Assembly (NCBI GenBank): GCA_051294375.1
Contig: CM119270.1
Coordinates: 2,573,858 to 2,637,857 of the forward strand
DNA: 64,000 nucleotides
Source: Paraspadella gotoi
Taxonomy: Eukaryota; Chaetognatha
Direction of reading: 5' to 3'
Shown one piece after another: positions 9,831-21,525 of the stretch. Below the pieces are notes generated by a model, which saw only the letters and a program-made list of their open reading frames with translations, was not told the origin of the DNA and did no database searches. The translations under genes and the position numbers were made by a program. Each line of letters starts with the position of its first letter. Within the stretch, counting starts at the first letter, position 1.

Positions 9831-11363
9831 GAGAGAGAAAGTTTAGGCTTCGGACTTTTACGCTTGGTTTATTATTGACGGATGTTTATTGCACGGTTTT
9901 GCCATGGAAAACTCGACGAGAAGAGAGGGGAAAACCCGAAGTCGCAGGGTGGAAAAGAAGTGGGGAGGGTTGGAAAACAGGGTGAGAGGGTGGAAAAGGA
10001 GTGGGAGGAGTGGGAAAAAAAGGGTGAGAGGGTGGAAAAAGGGCGGTAGAGGGGTGGAAAAGGGGTGAGAGGGGTGGCAAAAGGGGTGTGGAAGGGGAAG
10101 AAAAGGCGCGGAGCTGGGGTTGAGAGGGATGGTATAAAGGGTTACCGAGGGCTGGGGGGATGACAAAGGGCTGTGAGAGGGTGAAAACGAGGTGTGAGAA
10201 GGAGGGAAGAAAAGGGGGTGAGAGGTGTTTTTTAAAGTGAAGGAAGGTTGAGGCGCGGGTGGTTAGAAAGATGTGGGACGACCAATTTTGGGTAATTGCC
10301 GACGCATATCGAGAATAAGGCAAATGGCGCATCCGTGGGGCAAAGTAGTTAATTTTGAATCAGTTTGACGTCAAGCTGGAGCTTTGAAATGCCAGGAGGA
10401 CACTTAAAATATTGGGTGGCGGGTATATTCGCCCACCGTTCTTGGCTCCAAATAAAGCCCCGAATCGCATTGCTCTGAGGCGCGGCAGGGAAGCGTCAGT
10501 TCCAGCCTGCCCAGTGCCATGCCATGCCGATGCCAGACGTTAAACAAGCGACGGCGTGAACAAGGTTCTGCTTTGAGTTGGATCAAAATACGCTGGATCC
10601 GGTCTGACGGTTGGTCCCGACACTTTGATGTGAGGAAGAGAAGAGACGGAGAGGAGGAGGAGAGGGGAGATTAAGGGGAACGTCCCAGAAAGAGAAAGAA
10701 GAAAAGCCGGAGAGTGGGAAGAGGGGAGAAAGGGGAGAAGGGGAAGGCGCGACAAAAAAAAAAGAAAGCATGGAAGTGGAATATCTAAAATGCCCTAATT
10801 GTTAAATAACAAAACAACTATAGCCAGTTGGATGGCAAACAAATGGTCGGATCTGGAGAGCCCTACAAATAATTTAAGCAAGAAGAAATAAGCTAATACG
10901 GAATGATTGATTCTTGGTAATGGTTTATTACTGAACTTTAAATTTATGATGCTTAAACAAGGATGCATAACACGTTATCTAAGTATAAAAGGAAGGGTTG
11001 AGAGGAAGCGAAAGACAAGATGTCGGATCATGCCGAGAGAAACGAGAGAAGAGAGGAATCGATTGTACTTGAGGAGAGAGAGCGTAATTAATTAGAATAA
11101 TAATAATTCAACGTTAGATTAATTAATTAGCGGCAAAGACATTAATTAATCTGATATTTGCATCCGAAAAATGGTTGTTACGTTGGGAAGTATAATTAAG
11201 TTGAGCAAGAGGAACTGATTAATTAATTAAATTTGATTAATTATTGAGAGAGAGAGGCATTAGCTAGTAGAGTTAGTATTAGAAGGCTGATTTAAAGTGC
11301 TTAGATTAGTTTTTCGGCGCAAATTCTCTACTTTATATCGTTCGTCTATTTTCCTCGGTCGAA
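9831..11363. repeat. Duplication A, copy 1 (about 1.5 kb)
   Basis: Begins in a GA tract, then a G-rich block of GGTGGAAAAG-like units (about 9900-10220), a unique middle (10250-10620), a purine-rich block (10625-10770), and an AT-rich end (10773-11363). The last 590 bp match copy 2 base for base at an offset of 1498, while the first ~940 bp differ by many one- to few-base indels. The 62-codon frame at 10907-11095 recurs identically at 12405-12593 but has no known relatives that I recognise. Confidence 0.9.
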
Positions 11364-12861
11364 AGAGAGAGAGAGAGAGAAAAGTTTAGGCTTCGACTTT
11401 TACGCTTGTTTATTATTGACGGATGTTTATTGACGGTTGCCATGGAAACTCGACGAGAGAGGGGGAAACCCGGAAGTCGAGGGGTGGAAAANNNNNNNNN
11501 NNNNNNNNNNNNNNNNGAAGTGGGAAGGGTTGGAAAAAGGGTGAGAGGGTGGAAAAGGAGTGAGGAGTGGGAGAAAAAAAAAAGGGTTTGAGAGGGTGAA
11601 AAAGGGCGGTAGAGGGTGGGAAAAGGGTTGTGAGAGGGTGGAAAGGGGTGTGGAAGGGGAAGAAAAGGGGAGTGAGAGGGATGGTAATAAAGGGTTTAGA
11701 GGGATGAAAAGGTGTGAGAGGGTGAAAAGAGGTGGAGAAGGGGGGAAGAAAGGGGGTGAGAGGTTTAAAGTGAAGGAAGGTTGGGGTGTTAAGAAATTGG
11801 AGACAATTTGGTATTTGACGATATGAGAATAGAAATGGGCATCCGTGGGGGCAAATAGTTAATTTTTGAATCAGTTTGACCGCAAGCGAGTTTGAAATGC
11901 CAGAGACACTTAAATATTGTGGCGGGTATATTCGCACAGTTCTTGGCTCCAAATAAGCCGCCAATCCATTGGCTCTGAGGGCGGAGGGAACGGCGTCATT
12001 CCAGCCTTGCCATGCCATGCCATGCCTATGCCCAGACGTTAAACAAGCGACGTGAACAAAGGTTCTGTTTGAGTTGGATCAAAATACGCTGATCGTTGAC
12101 GTTGGTCCGACACTTTGAGTGTGAGGGAAGGAGGAAGAGGAGGAGGAGGAGGAGGAGGAGGGGAGATTAAGGGGAAGTCAGAAAGAAGAAAGAGAAAAAG
12201 CTGGGAGGAGTGGGAGAGAGGGGAGAATAGGGGAGAAGGGGAAGTGCGGACAAAAAAAAGAAAAGCATGGGAAGTGGAATATCTAAAATGCCCTAATTGT
12301 TAAATAACAAAACAACTATAGCCAGTTGGATGGCAAACAAATGGTCGGATCTGGAGAGCCCTACAAATAATTTAAGCAAGAAGAAATAAGCTAATACGGA
12401 ATGATTGATTCTTGGTAATGGTTTATTACTGAACTTTAAATTTATGATGCTTAAACAAGGATGCATAACACGTTATCTAAGTATAAAAGGAAGGGTTGAG
12501 AGGAAGCGAAAGACAAGATGTCGGATCATGCCGAGAGAAACGAGAGAAGAGAGGAATCGATTGTACTTGAGGAGAGAGAGCGTAATTAATTAGAATAATA
12601 ATAATTCAACGTTAGATTAATTAATTAGCGGCAAAGACATTAATTAATCTGATATTTGCATCCGAAAAATGGTTGTTACGTTGGGAAGTATAATTAAGTT
12701 GAGCAAGAGGAACTGATTAATTAATTAAATTTGATTAATTATTGAGAGAGAGAGGCATTAGCTAGTAGAGTTAGTATTAGAAGGCTGATTTAAAGTGCTT
12801 AGATTAGTTTTTCGGCGCAAATTCTCTACTTTATATCGTTCGTCTATTTTCCTCGGTCGAA
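11364..12861. repeat. Duplication A, copy 2
   Basis: Second full copy of the unit, same orientation, directly adjoining copy 1. A 25-N gap at 11492-11516 falls where copy 1 runs on without a break, so it is a placeholder with no missing sequence. Confidence 0.9.
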
Positions 12862-12999
12862 GGGTGTTAGAAAGTTGGAGACAATTTGGATTGACGATAT
12901 TGAGAATGAGAAATGGCATCCGTTGGGGCAAATAGTAATTTTGATCAGTTTGACGTCAAGGCTGAGTTTGAAATCCAGAGACACTAAATATTGTGGCGG
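12862..12999. repeat. Duplication A, partial copy 3 into gap
   Basis: After copy 2 the sequence jumps to the middle of the unit (equivalent to about 10250-10430) and runs into the 612-N gap. It shares GGAGACAATTTGG and TCAGTTTGACGTCAAG with the other copies. Confidence 0.85.
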
Positions 13000-13611
13000 N
13001 NNNNNNNNNNNNNNNNNNNNNNNNNNNNNNNNNNNNNNNNNNNNNNNNNNNNNNNNNNNNNNNNNNNNNNNNNNNNNNNNNNNNNNNNNNNNNNNNNNNN
13101 NNNNNNNNNNNNNNNNNNNNNNNNNNNNNNNNNNNNNNNNNNNNNNNNNNNNNNNNNNNNNNNNNNNNNNNNNNNNNNNNNNNNNNNNNNNNNNNNNNNN
13201 NNNNNNNNNNNNNNNNNNNNNNNNNNNNNNNNNNNNNNNNNNNNNNNNNNNNNNNNNNNNNNNNNNNNNNNNNNNNNNNNNNNNNNNNNNNNNNNNNNNN
13301 NNNNNNNNNNNNNNNNNNNNNNNNNNNNNNNNNNNNNNNNNNNNNNNNNNNNNNNNNNNNNNNNNNNNNNNNNNNNNNNNNNNNNNNNNNNNNNNNNNNN
13401 NNNNNNNNNNNNNNNNNNNNNNNNNNNNNNNNNNNNNNNNNNNNNNNNNNNNNNNNNNNNNNNNNNNNNNNNNNNNNNNNNNNNNNNNNNNNNNNNNNNN
13501 NNNNNNNNNNNNNNNNNNNNNNNNNNNNNNNNNNNNNNNNNNNNNNNNNNNNNNNNNNNNNNNNNNNNNNNNNNNNNNNNNNNNNNNNNNNNNNNNNNNN
13601 NNNNNNNNNNN
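13000..13611. other. Assembly gap (612 N)
   Basis: Sized run of N. Open frames drawn through it have no sequence support. Confidence 0.99.
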
Positions 13612-14156
13612 GCAAGAAAGAAGCGGTATTAGAATATTAAAGAAACAAAGATGGGAGCATCCAAACTACTGCGCATAGAAAAGCCCGAAACAAGATTGAG
13701 GCAAGGTATATTAGGTATTAATAAAAGAATAAAAAGAAAAAGACGGGAGTATCAAATCGACTGCGCAAAGAAGAAACAACATTAGGAAGGTATTAATAAA
13801 ATAATAAAAATAAAAGGACAGGGAGTATCAAACCGACTGCGCATTAAAAAACAACATTAGGAAGGTATTAATAAAAGAATAAAAAGAAAAAGGATTATCA
13901 AACCGACTGCGCATTAAAAAACAACATTAGGAAGGTATTAATAAAAGAATAAAAAGAAAAAGACGGGAGTATCGAACCGACTGCGCAAAGAAGTATCTTT
14001 CGACTCCAGGGATCGAAAAGATGCATCTTCTTTCCAATCGGCAGAATAAAAAAAAAAAAGCAAGTCCCCAACGGTTCGTCGAAAATGTTGCGCCTCAGAA
14101 ATCGGATATAAAGCGACGACGGTTATAACGAGATCGAATCTTAACGTCGATATCAT
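13612..14156 (+). repeat. Inverted-pair repeat D, left copy
   Basis: About five tandem units of 70-80 bases, each with GGGAGTATCAAACCGACTGC, AACATTAGGAAGGTATTAAT and AAAAGAATAAAAAG, followed by a unique end (13985-14140) containing CCAACGGTTCGTCG and ATCGGATATAAAGCGACGAC. The reverse complement of the whole structure, units and unique end, is at 38392-38870. Confidence 0.8.
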
Positions 14157-14261
14157 TTTTTTTTTAATTTTCTTTCTTTTTTTTATTTATTTACCTTAAT
14201 TTTTTCCTTTCTTTCCATTTTTCTTTTCTTTTCCCTTTGTCTCCCTGCGCCATATATATTT

Positions 14262-14590
14262 TCTTTTCTCTTTTCATTCTTCCTTATTCCTCATTCCTCA
14301 TTTCTCATTCTCTTTTCTCTTTTCATTCTTCCTTATTCCTCATTCCTCATTCTCTTTTCTCTTTTCATTCTTCCTTATTCCTCATTCCTCATTCTTTTTT
14401 CTCTTTTCATTCTTCCTCATTCCTCATTCTTCATTCTCTTTTCTCTTTTCATTCTTCCTTATTCCTCATCCCTCATTCTCTTTTCTCTTTTCATTCTTCC
14501 TTATTCCTCATTCCTCATTCTCTTTTCTCTTTTCATTCTTCCTCATTCCTCATTTTTCATTCTCTTTTCTCTTTTCATTTTTCCTTATTC
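14262..14590. repeat. 42-bp tandem repeat, about 7-8 copies
   Basis: Unit reads roughly TTCTCTTTTCTC, TTTTCATTCTTCC, TTATTCCTCATTCCTCA in order; because 42 is divisible by 3 it creates a long periodic open frame of 14-residue repeats. That frame is a by-product of the repeat. Confidence 0.9.
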
Positions 14591-14985
14591 AACATTCCAC
14601 CTTTGTTTTATTTTTTTTTCTTCTCATTTTGTTTTCTATTTTCTTTTCTTCTTAATATCTCCTCCTTCTTTCTCTTTCATTTATTCTTTCTCAATTATCA
14701 TTTCCTTTTTTTTCTCTCTCTCATCCTTCTCGCTCCTCCCTAATACTCTCTCCTCTTTCCTTCTTTTTCCTCCTCTTTTTCCTCCTCTTTTTCTCCTGTC
14801 TTCTATTCTTTCCTCCTTTTTCTTTCCCTCCTATCTCCTTTTCTCTTCTCTTCTCTCCTTTCTCCTCCTCTCTTCCTTTCTTTCCTCTCTTCTCTCCTCC
14901 TCTCTCTTCCTCTCTCCTCCTTTCTTTTTTTCTTTCCTCCCTTCTCTTCTTTCCTTCAATCCTCCTCTAGAAAACATTGTCGTTG
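14591..14985. repeat. C/T-rich low-complexity DNA
   Basis: Polypyrimidine sequence rich in TTTCCTCC and CTTTC words. No gene. Confidence 0.8.
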
Positions 14986-15036
14986 ACCCCCTGCTTTACT
15001 TGGCCGACCTTTCAACTCTGAGGATTTCGTTTTTCT

Positions 15037-15039
15037 TTG

Positions 15040-15072
<33 letters not shown>

Positions 15073-15122
15073 TCTCTCTCTCTCTCTCTCTCTCTTCTCT
15101 TCTCTCTTCTCTCTCGTTTCTT
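15037..15122. repeat. (TC)n tract
   Basis: Interrupted TC-dinucleotide run. Confidence 0.85.
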
Positions 15123-15204
15123 CTTTATTTGAAACTCAGCCTCGTTGTTTTCGCCTCCGTGGGCTGACCCTTTGGGCCTTTTATTTTCGTCGGCCTCGAT
15201 TTTC

Positions 15205-15345
15205 TGGTTGGGTGGGTGGTTTTTGCGGACATTGAGGGTGGTGCGTGGTTGGAGGTAGTTTAGGGCGGGTGCGTTTGGAGGTTTGGTCAGGGCGGGCGGG
15301 TGAGTTAGATGGGTGGTTGTTTCGTGGACAGGGGGTTTTAGACAG
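15205..15345 (+). other. G-rich stretch with GGTGGG and GGGCGG runs
   Basis: Dense short G runs on the + strand (GGGTGGGTGG, GGGCGGGCGGGTG) give G-quadruplex potential. The overlapping frames on both strands are not recognisable proteins. Confidence 0.45.
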
Positions 15346-15696
15346 GAAAGAGAGAAAGCGTTCATTGAAAAGATGCGACTTAAAAAACCAAAATGTTTTC
15401 TTTTTTTTTCTTCTTTTTTTTTCCTCAGAGAAAATAATTCGTTTCGCTTTTCTTTCTTTCTTTTTCTTTCTTTTTTTTCTTTTTGTCTTTTATTTTCGCG
15501 CGAGTTTTCTTCTCCAATCTCTTGCGATTACTTTTTGCGACTTCTTCATCATTTCTGAACTAGTTAGCAATTAATATTAATCTGACATTGTGAAATTATA
15601 ATTATTTTATTTATTTTAAACCCACTCCTTCAAAGATTGATAAATTGGTAAATAATTTCATCATCCAATCGTCATAATTATCATAATCTTGGTAAT

Positions 15697-15703
15697 AATA
15701 ATG

Positions 15704-15797
<94 letters not shown>
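15697..15797. repeat. (TAA)n microsatellite
   Basis: About 33 nearly perfect AAT triplets. Confidence 0.97.
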
Positions 15798-15798
<1 letters not shown>

Positions 15799-15957
15799 TT
15801 ACTTATTCAACTGAGATGGAATCAACTTTTGTTTACCTTTAACTCTTTTTCCTTCTTTTCCCCAATTTTCTGTTTTTTCCTCTCACTTTTTTCTTTTCAC
15901 CAAAACATCTTTTGTTTTCGCATTCACGGTCACGTGACTCCAGATCGAGTTCACCGT

Positions 15958-16056
15958 TCGCCCACCGGCAGCGTCGGCCGCGGCGTCGGCAGCGTCGGCC
16001 GCGGCGTCGGCAGCGTCGGCCGCGGCTTCGGCAGCATTGGCCGCGGCGTCGAACTG
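15958..16056. repeat. GC-rich 21-bp minisatellite
   Basis: About four units of GTCGGCAGCGTCGGCCGCGGC phase, giving periodic Gly-Arg-Val or Ala-Asp frames. It is much GC-richer than its surroundings. Confidence 0.85.
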
Positions 16057-16203
16057 TATTTCCTTCATAGGAAGTGTTCTTTTACATATACTATCTTCTT
16101 AACTTAAGTTCTACTTTCTTTACATTATATATCTTTCTACTTTCTCCCTTTTTCTCTTACTTCTTCCCTCTCATTATCCTTGTTTGGTTCACTTCTAACC
16201 TAC

Positions 16204-16412
16204 TTCTCTTCCTCCTCCTCCTCCTCTTCCTCCTCCCCCTCCTCTTCCCCCCTCTCATCAAGAGTCACAAAGTGGCATTTAATCCCTGAGGAAATTCTCT
16301 TGTCAAATTTTTCATCTGTTGTTGCAATTGATCGCGTCGTCGTCGTCGTCGTCGTCGTCGTTATCATCGTCGTCGTCGTTATCGTCGTCGTCGTCATCGT
16401 CGACCCGCCAAA
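16204..16412. repeat. (TCC)n and (GTC)n microsatellites
   Basis: A TCC-rich run at 16204-16255 and a GTC/ATC run at 16335-16405 with unique sequence between. The acidic and Thr-rich frames across them are repeat translations. Confidence 0.85.
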
Positions 16413-16506
16413 TTTCAATTTTCAAACTCGACACGAATGAAATTTTGCGCTTTACGAATTGTTTCCCCTTCAAACGAAAAATCATCAAATATTTTTCATT
16501 TTTCGC

Positions 16507-16577
16507 TCTCTCTCTCTCTCTCTCTCCCTTCTTCTCTTCTTTGCCGGCTTTTTTGTGGTTCGTAGGGGCGGTGGTTG

Positions 16578-16620
<43 letters not shown>
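16507..16620. repeat. (TC)n then (GA)n, inverted dinucleotide tracts
   Basis: TC run at 16507-16527 and GA run at 16579-16619 about 50 bases apart, able to pair as a hairpin. They lie just before duplication B. Confidence 0.8.
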
Positions 16621-16622
<2 letters not shown>

Positions 16623-16640
16623 CGCAATGAGATATCCAAA

Positions 16641-18465
16641 TGATTGTGAAAAGGCAAAAATCACATCAGCGTAAATAAACAAGAACTCCATTGATGCGTA
16701 ATCATGAAGAGTTTTTGGTGTTGATTAAATAGTTAACATATATATCTTTAATCTTCAATAATGTGTTTTTATCATTGGTTGACCAATGACCATCGATGCG
16801 ATAAAATTTAAAAACTGCGACAAGTAAATTGGGGTTAACAGGAATTCAAACCTAACAAATTATTTCGACTAGTATATTTTCAGTTTTAAATAACTTTTTA
16901 ATATATATATATATTTTTAATCCATAATAACAATATATAACGTAAGCGTGGGGAAGAAAATATTTTTTTCTTTAATCAATCGTAAATCTTTAAAAAACTT
17001 TCTCTCTTCTCTTTCGTCTCAATTGTCTCGTTTCTTCCCCCCCCACCGTCTGCTCGAAAAACTCCTTTTAAATTCGGCCTCTTATCTCGACATCCCTTCA
17101 ACTAACTTACCTTCCTTACCTCAGTCCCTTCAAACGCCCCCCTTTATCGCGGTGATCATCACTCCAGTGAAAAAAAATCACGATCTTAATCTCACTTCGC
17201 TCTCACGACTTTTTTTTTTAATTCGAGAGGAAGGAGTTAAGGTGAGAGAATTTGAGTGGGAAAGGTAAGAAAATAAGGAATCAGTTGTGAGGTGAGGTGA
17301 AGGGACGAGTGTGAATCACATTGTGATTGAGATGGTAAAAAAGGATTATATTTGACCACACCACACCAATTCATCAGTATCAGTGTCAGTGTCATCCATA
17401 CGGAACAGCCTAACGCTACAAAGCCTAGTTCCCTTTCCAAGGCTACTAAAGGTTATTAACTAATTAAATAATTAATTGAGAATCGAACAAAATTAATTCT
17501 TATCTTAGCAGACTTAATTGCGTGACAAAAAATATCACCGGCCAAGTTTTCCACGCCCCCTCTCCCTCTCCCATCTTCCCTTCCCCCTCCCTCCCTTCAC
17601 CTCCCCTTCCCCTCTCTCTCTCCCCCTCTCTTCTCCTCCTCTCCATTCCACTCTCCCCTCCCCCTCTCTCTCCCCCTTCCCCTCTCCCTCCCTTCTATCC
17701 TTTCCCTCTCCTTCTTCTCTCCGCCCCTTCTCCTTACCTTTCCTTCCCCCTCTCCCTCTCCCTTCCCCTCCACCTCTCCCCCTTCCCCTCCCCCTCTCCC
17801 CTTCCTCCCTGCTCTCCCTTCCTCCCTCTTGGGACTCGTCTCAACAAAATCGACTCTCTCGTCATCGACGGAAAATTAGTCCTACAATCGAACGGAAAGA
17901 CTTTTCTCTCGCTCTTCTTTAAATTCCAGCGGATGTTCACCGCTCCCTCATTCCCTCATTCCTTCATTTCTTCTCTCTTCCTTCCCTCCCTCCACCTCGT
18001 CCTTCCCCTCCACCCCCCCAAACGAAACCCCCAAATGGCGGACTCTGGGTGGGCCACAACTTTTGGGGCAGACGAAGAAGAAAGAAGAAGAAAGAAGAAG
18101 ATAGAAAGTTTGAGGAAAGAGAAACGAAATCTTTTGGTTTTTAAGACGAAATTTCGACTCCCGATTTTGTTTTGTTTTTCCCGTTTTTCTTCTCCTTTCG
18201 TGAGTTTCACAACCGACATTTTCCTTTTTTTTTCTTTTTTTTTCTTTTATTTTCTTGTCTTGTCTCTTTTCCTTTGCCTTATCATGTCCGTTCATTGGTC
18301 GCACGGTAAGAAAAAATAAAAAATATGCAAATGAGGTTTGTAATTAATATGTAGTAAGTATAAATGTAGAAATGTTTAGCAAACAATGCCTCGCCAAGTT
18401 TTTATCCTTGACTTTCTTTTTCATTTCTCCCAGGTTCAAGGTTCGACTCCAGGTCTCTTTCTCAA

Positions 18466-18512
<47 letters not shown>

Positions 18513-20539
18513 AGGGAAAGTTCGACTCGAATTTCACAAAAGAATTAATCGCGAAATAAGAAAATTAGGAGGGGGGGGCGGGAAAAAATCGGTGGATTTT
18601 CGAATCTTATTTTTTAGACATACTCGATAAGATTGTTACGCGCCGATCATGATTTGGCACGACAGTGGCCTCGGGACTCTAATTGATATCTGTGTCCTGC
18701 CTCGCCCTTTTCCCGCGAAGATTCGATTCGAACGTGAAGATTAATCATGATTATCATTATTGTGCAGAACGTCGCACAAGAAATCAGTGTCTCTTTTAAA
18801 TCTGCGGACATTAAACGCTTTTTACCGCGTTGGTGGTTTATCTTTAAAAGTAACGTTTATTCACTATTAAATGAAAGTTTTAATGATTGAATGAATCAAT
18901 GAATGGATAAATTTGAATGATTGAGTATCAATTATTCAATGAATGAATAATGAAATAACTTTTCGAAGAAAATACTTTTTTTAAAAAAATGAACCAATAT
19001 CTCATACCGGTAATTCTTCCTTGAAAGTCGTTTATCTTTGCACCTTCCCCTCCTCCTCTTCCTCCTCCTCCTCCTCCTCCTCCTCCTCCTCCAATTTCCC
19101 AGTTTGTTTGTTTAGCAGCTGCTTTGTTTTCTCTTTGTTTATTTTTCTTTCTTTTCTTTTTTCTTTTTTTTTCCGCCCGAAAGTCCGAAGTTTCTTTTCT
19201 TCATTTCCGCCTTTCGAGAATTTTCTTCGACTTCGCCTAAAATTCAGATCTAGAAAAATACTTTTTTTTCCTTTTTTTTTTTTTCAGTCACGGATTTCTC
19301 CGAGTCTGAATTAACGGAAAATAACATTTCAAAAAGTAGTATTGAAACATAAAGACTTTGAGTGCCGCCTACCGGCCATATTTTCACGGGGAAACGGAGA
19401 AAGCAAAGTAAGGCGAAAGGGGGAAAAAAATGTCAATACAATTCTCCCTTTCTAAGATAAAAATGGAAGTTAAAACCTTTATAAATAAAAAAAGTGTGAC
19501 TTTATGAGATATGGTCAAATAAATTTTAAAACCAATTTTCAAAAAAATACTGTTGATCATTTTCGAAACAAAAGGCGGCAGTGACCGACATTTGGTATTT
19601 TTCGCAATTAACTCAATTTAATTTGAATGAATAAATTGAAAGTTATCCTACCAAAAACGTTTGATAGAATTTCCCATTGGCTAAATCATCGTCCAATCAT
19701 CAGCCAGCATTCCTTAATTTTAAAAATACAAACGTAAAAAAAAATTGGAAGAAAGAAATTCTTAATATTTTTCCTCACAAATTCGTTTGTTTTTGATCAA
19801 CAACAGAAAATGACAAATCTATCAAAATATTTCTCTAAAGAGAGAGAGAGAGAGAGAGAGTTGAATTTTTTTATCCCTCGGCGTTTTTAATGAGGTAGAA
19901 TTTCATGAAAGGCTGCTTCTCTTTCTCTTTCTCTTTCTATTTTTCAGCATCATTGAGACGAAGGCAAGCGCCGGGGATAAACATTAACAGATCTACTCGA
20001 GGCAAAGAAAAAAGGAAAGAAAGAAAGAGGGAATAAAACAGAAAGAAAGAAAGTAAGAAAGTTAAATGAAAAAAAAATAAAAGAGAAATTAGAGAAAATT
20101 AAAAATGTTAAGATAGACAAACCATCATGGATATAAACACAAAATTTAGAAGAAAAAAAACATTTCAGAAAATGTACAAACAACAGTTTTGTAATTATTC
20201 GATTTTTAGTTTGACTTGTGTTTGCCACATGTCGTAACAAACCCACTTACACATATTTTTTTCCCTTTCGGTCTCCTTCTCCCTCTCTGTCTCTCTCTAT
20301 CTCCCTCTCTCTCACTCACGGGGGTCCTGTCCCTCAGGAACTGGAACATATGCAGCCACTCCCGCTTCCAATCGGCTCAAAAACCTCGTCTTCCCCAATC
20401 GGCTTAAATTTTGAGTAGCTCTTGAGGTCAAAGTTCAAACGGGTTTAAATAATTGAGACTTTTGCATAGCAAGTTCATTTAGGTTTCAATCAAAATACTA
20501 TCTAACTTTTGTGATAATTTTTTTGTCATTATATGATAA
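16641..20539. repeat. Duplication B, copy 1 (3.9 kb)
   Basis: Starts TGATTGTGAAAAGG and ends GTCATTATATGATAA. Contents in order: AT-rich DNA; a C/T-rich block (17545-17830); exon-like patches with donor-like (CACG|GTAAG at 18305) and acceptor-like (TCTCCCAG at 18433) signals; a (TC)n tract (18470-18510); a (TCC)n tract (19045-19092); AT-rich DNA; a GA tract (19840-19860); and a C/T patch to 20330. The same signals recur in copy 2. No protein family was recognised, so I do not call a gene. Confidence 0.9.
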
Positions 20540-21525
20540 ACGATGAAGAGGATCAGAGAGTTTCAGGCGTGTGGCTTCGACTGGGGACAGTGGAGGCAGA
20601 GTGTCTACGCTTGAGCACGGCAGAGACGCCGTAGGCACATTAGGACGTGTTGGAGGAGAGGTTGGTCCGCTCGGCAAAGCGCATCTATTACGTCATTCTG
20701 GTGACCGGCCGCTGTCGATGGAGACGTTTCGCACCGTCATCACCGGCGCCTGAGGGAATCAAACCCGTACGGCCTTTAACGCGAATTAAGGCAGCGATGC
20801 TCAAAGATGCTTTTACTTAACGCCAGCGACATTTATATCCGGGGATTCGCAGAAATCGGAACGACGCCGTGTCTACTCACCGTCTCCGTCTTCCGCGATC
20901 ATGCGTTTTGGAGATAACCAAGCGTGGATCTAATCTCTCAATTCGAAGCGACGCCTTTCTCCGCGACATCGCAGTGCTGTACAGGAGCCTGGGATTTCAG
21001 TCTCAATCGCCGCGAAACGTTGTGCAAACACGCTTCCGGACTCAAAGGTCCGGCCAGCTCGTCCTGCTGTTACGAACCAAAGTCGAGGAGCGAGTGGAGG
21101 GCTTGGCGTTATCGAAAGGGTGCAATGGCGACGAGTACCACACGTGCGACGCGCGTAGTGACTGTGACACCCAGCACAGGCACTTACAATGACGCGAATG
21201 GAAAATATTTGAACGCGATCGATTAAAGACGTCCGTTTGGAATTAGATGAGGAAAGTTAAAAAAAAAATACGATTAACTCATCCCTCAAAGAACTAAAAC
21301 TCTTTGTGACTATTTTATTCCATTAATTGCTGGTGCAATAACCGATTCCTTTTCAAGAAGGCTTCGAATCGAAAAAACAGAAAATTCGTTTTTTCCCAAA
21401 TTCTTTGATTTCGCTTCGATCGAATTTACCCATAGGGAATGGCACCTAACTAGAAATCAGATAAATGTTTTCAGATTGAATTTTTTGATTTTTATTTTTT
21501 ACTGTTTAAGACAATCGTTTCAATG
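20540..21525. other. Unique GC-rich spacer between the two B copies
   Basis: CpG-rich, repeat-poor 1 kb unlike the AT-rich flanks. Two overlapping + frames stay open for about 100 codons each (20869-21192 and 20924-21226), with an in-frame TAA just upstream at about 20818. Neither resembles a family I know. It may be a decayed coding segment or a regulatory island. Confidence 0.35.

Noticed and set aside
12875-13678. 267-codon + frame and three similar frames through the 612-N gap
   Set aside because: Almost all codons are N. There is no sequence evidence for a protein.
18295-18560. Short spliced gene from ATG at 18284 (MSVHWSH) across GTAAG at 18305 into 18434
   Set aside because: Splice-like signals exist in both B copies, but the reading frame is not kept between them and continues into a TC repeat.
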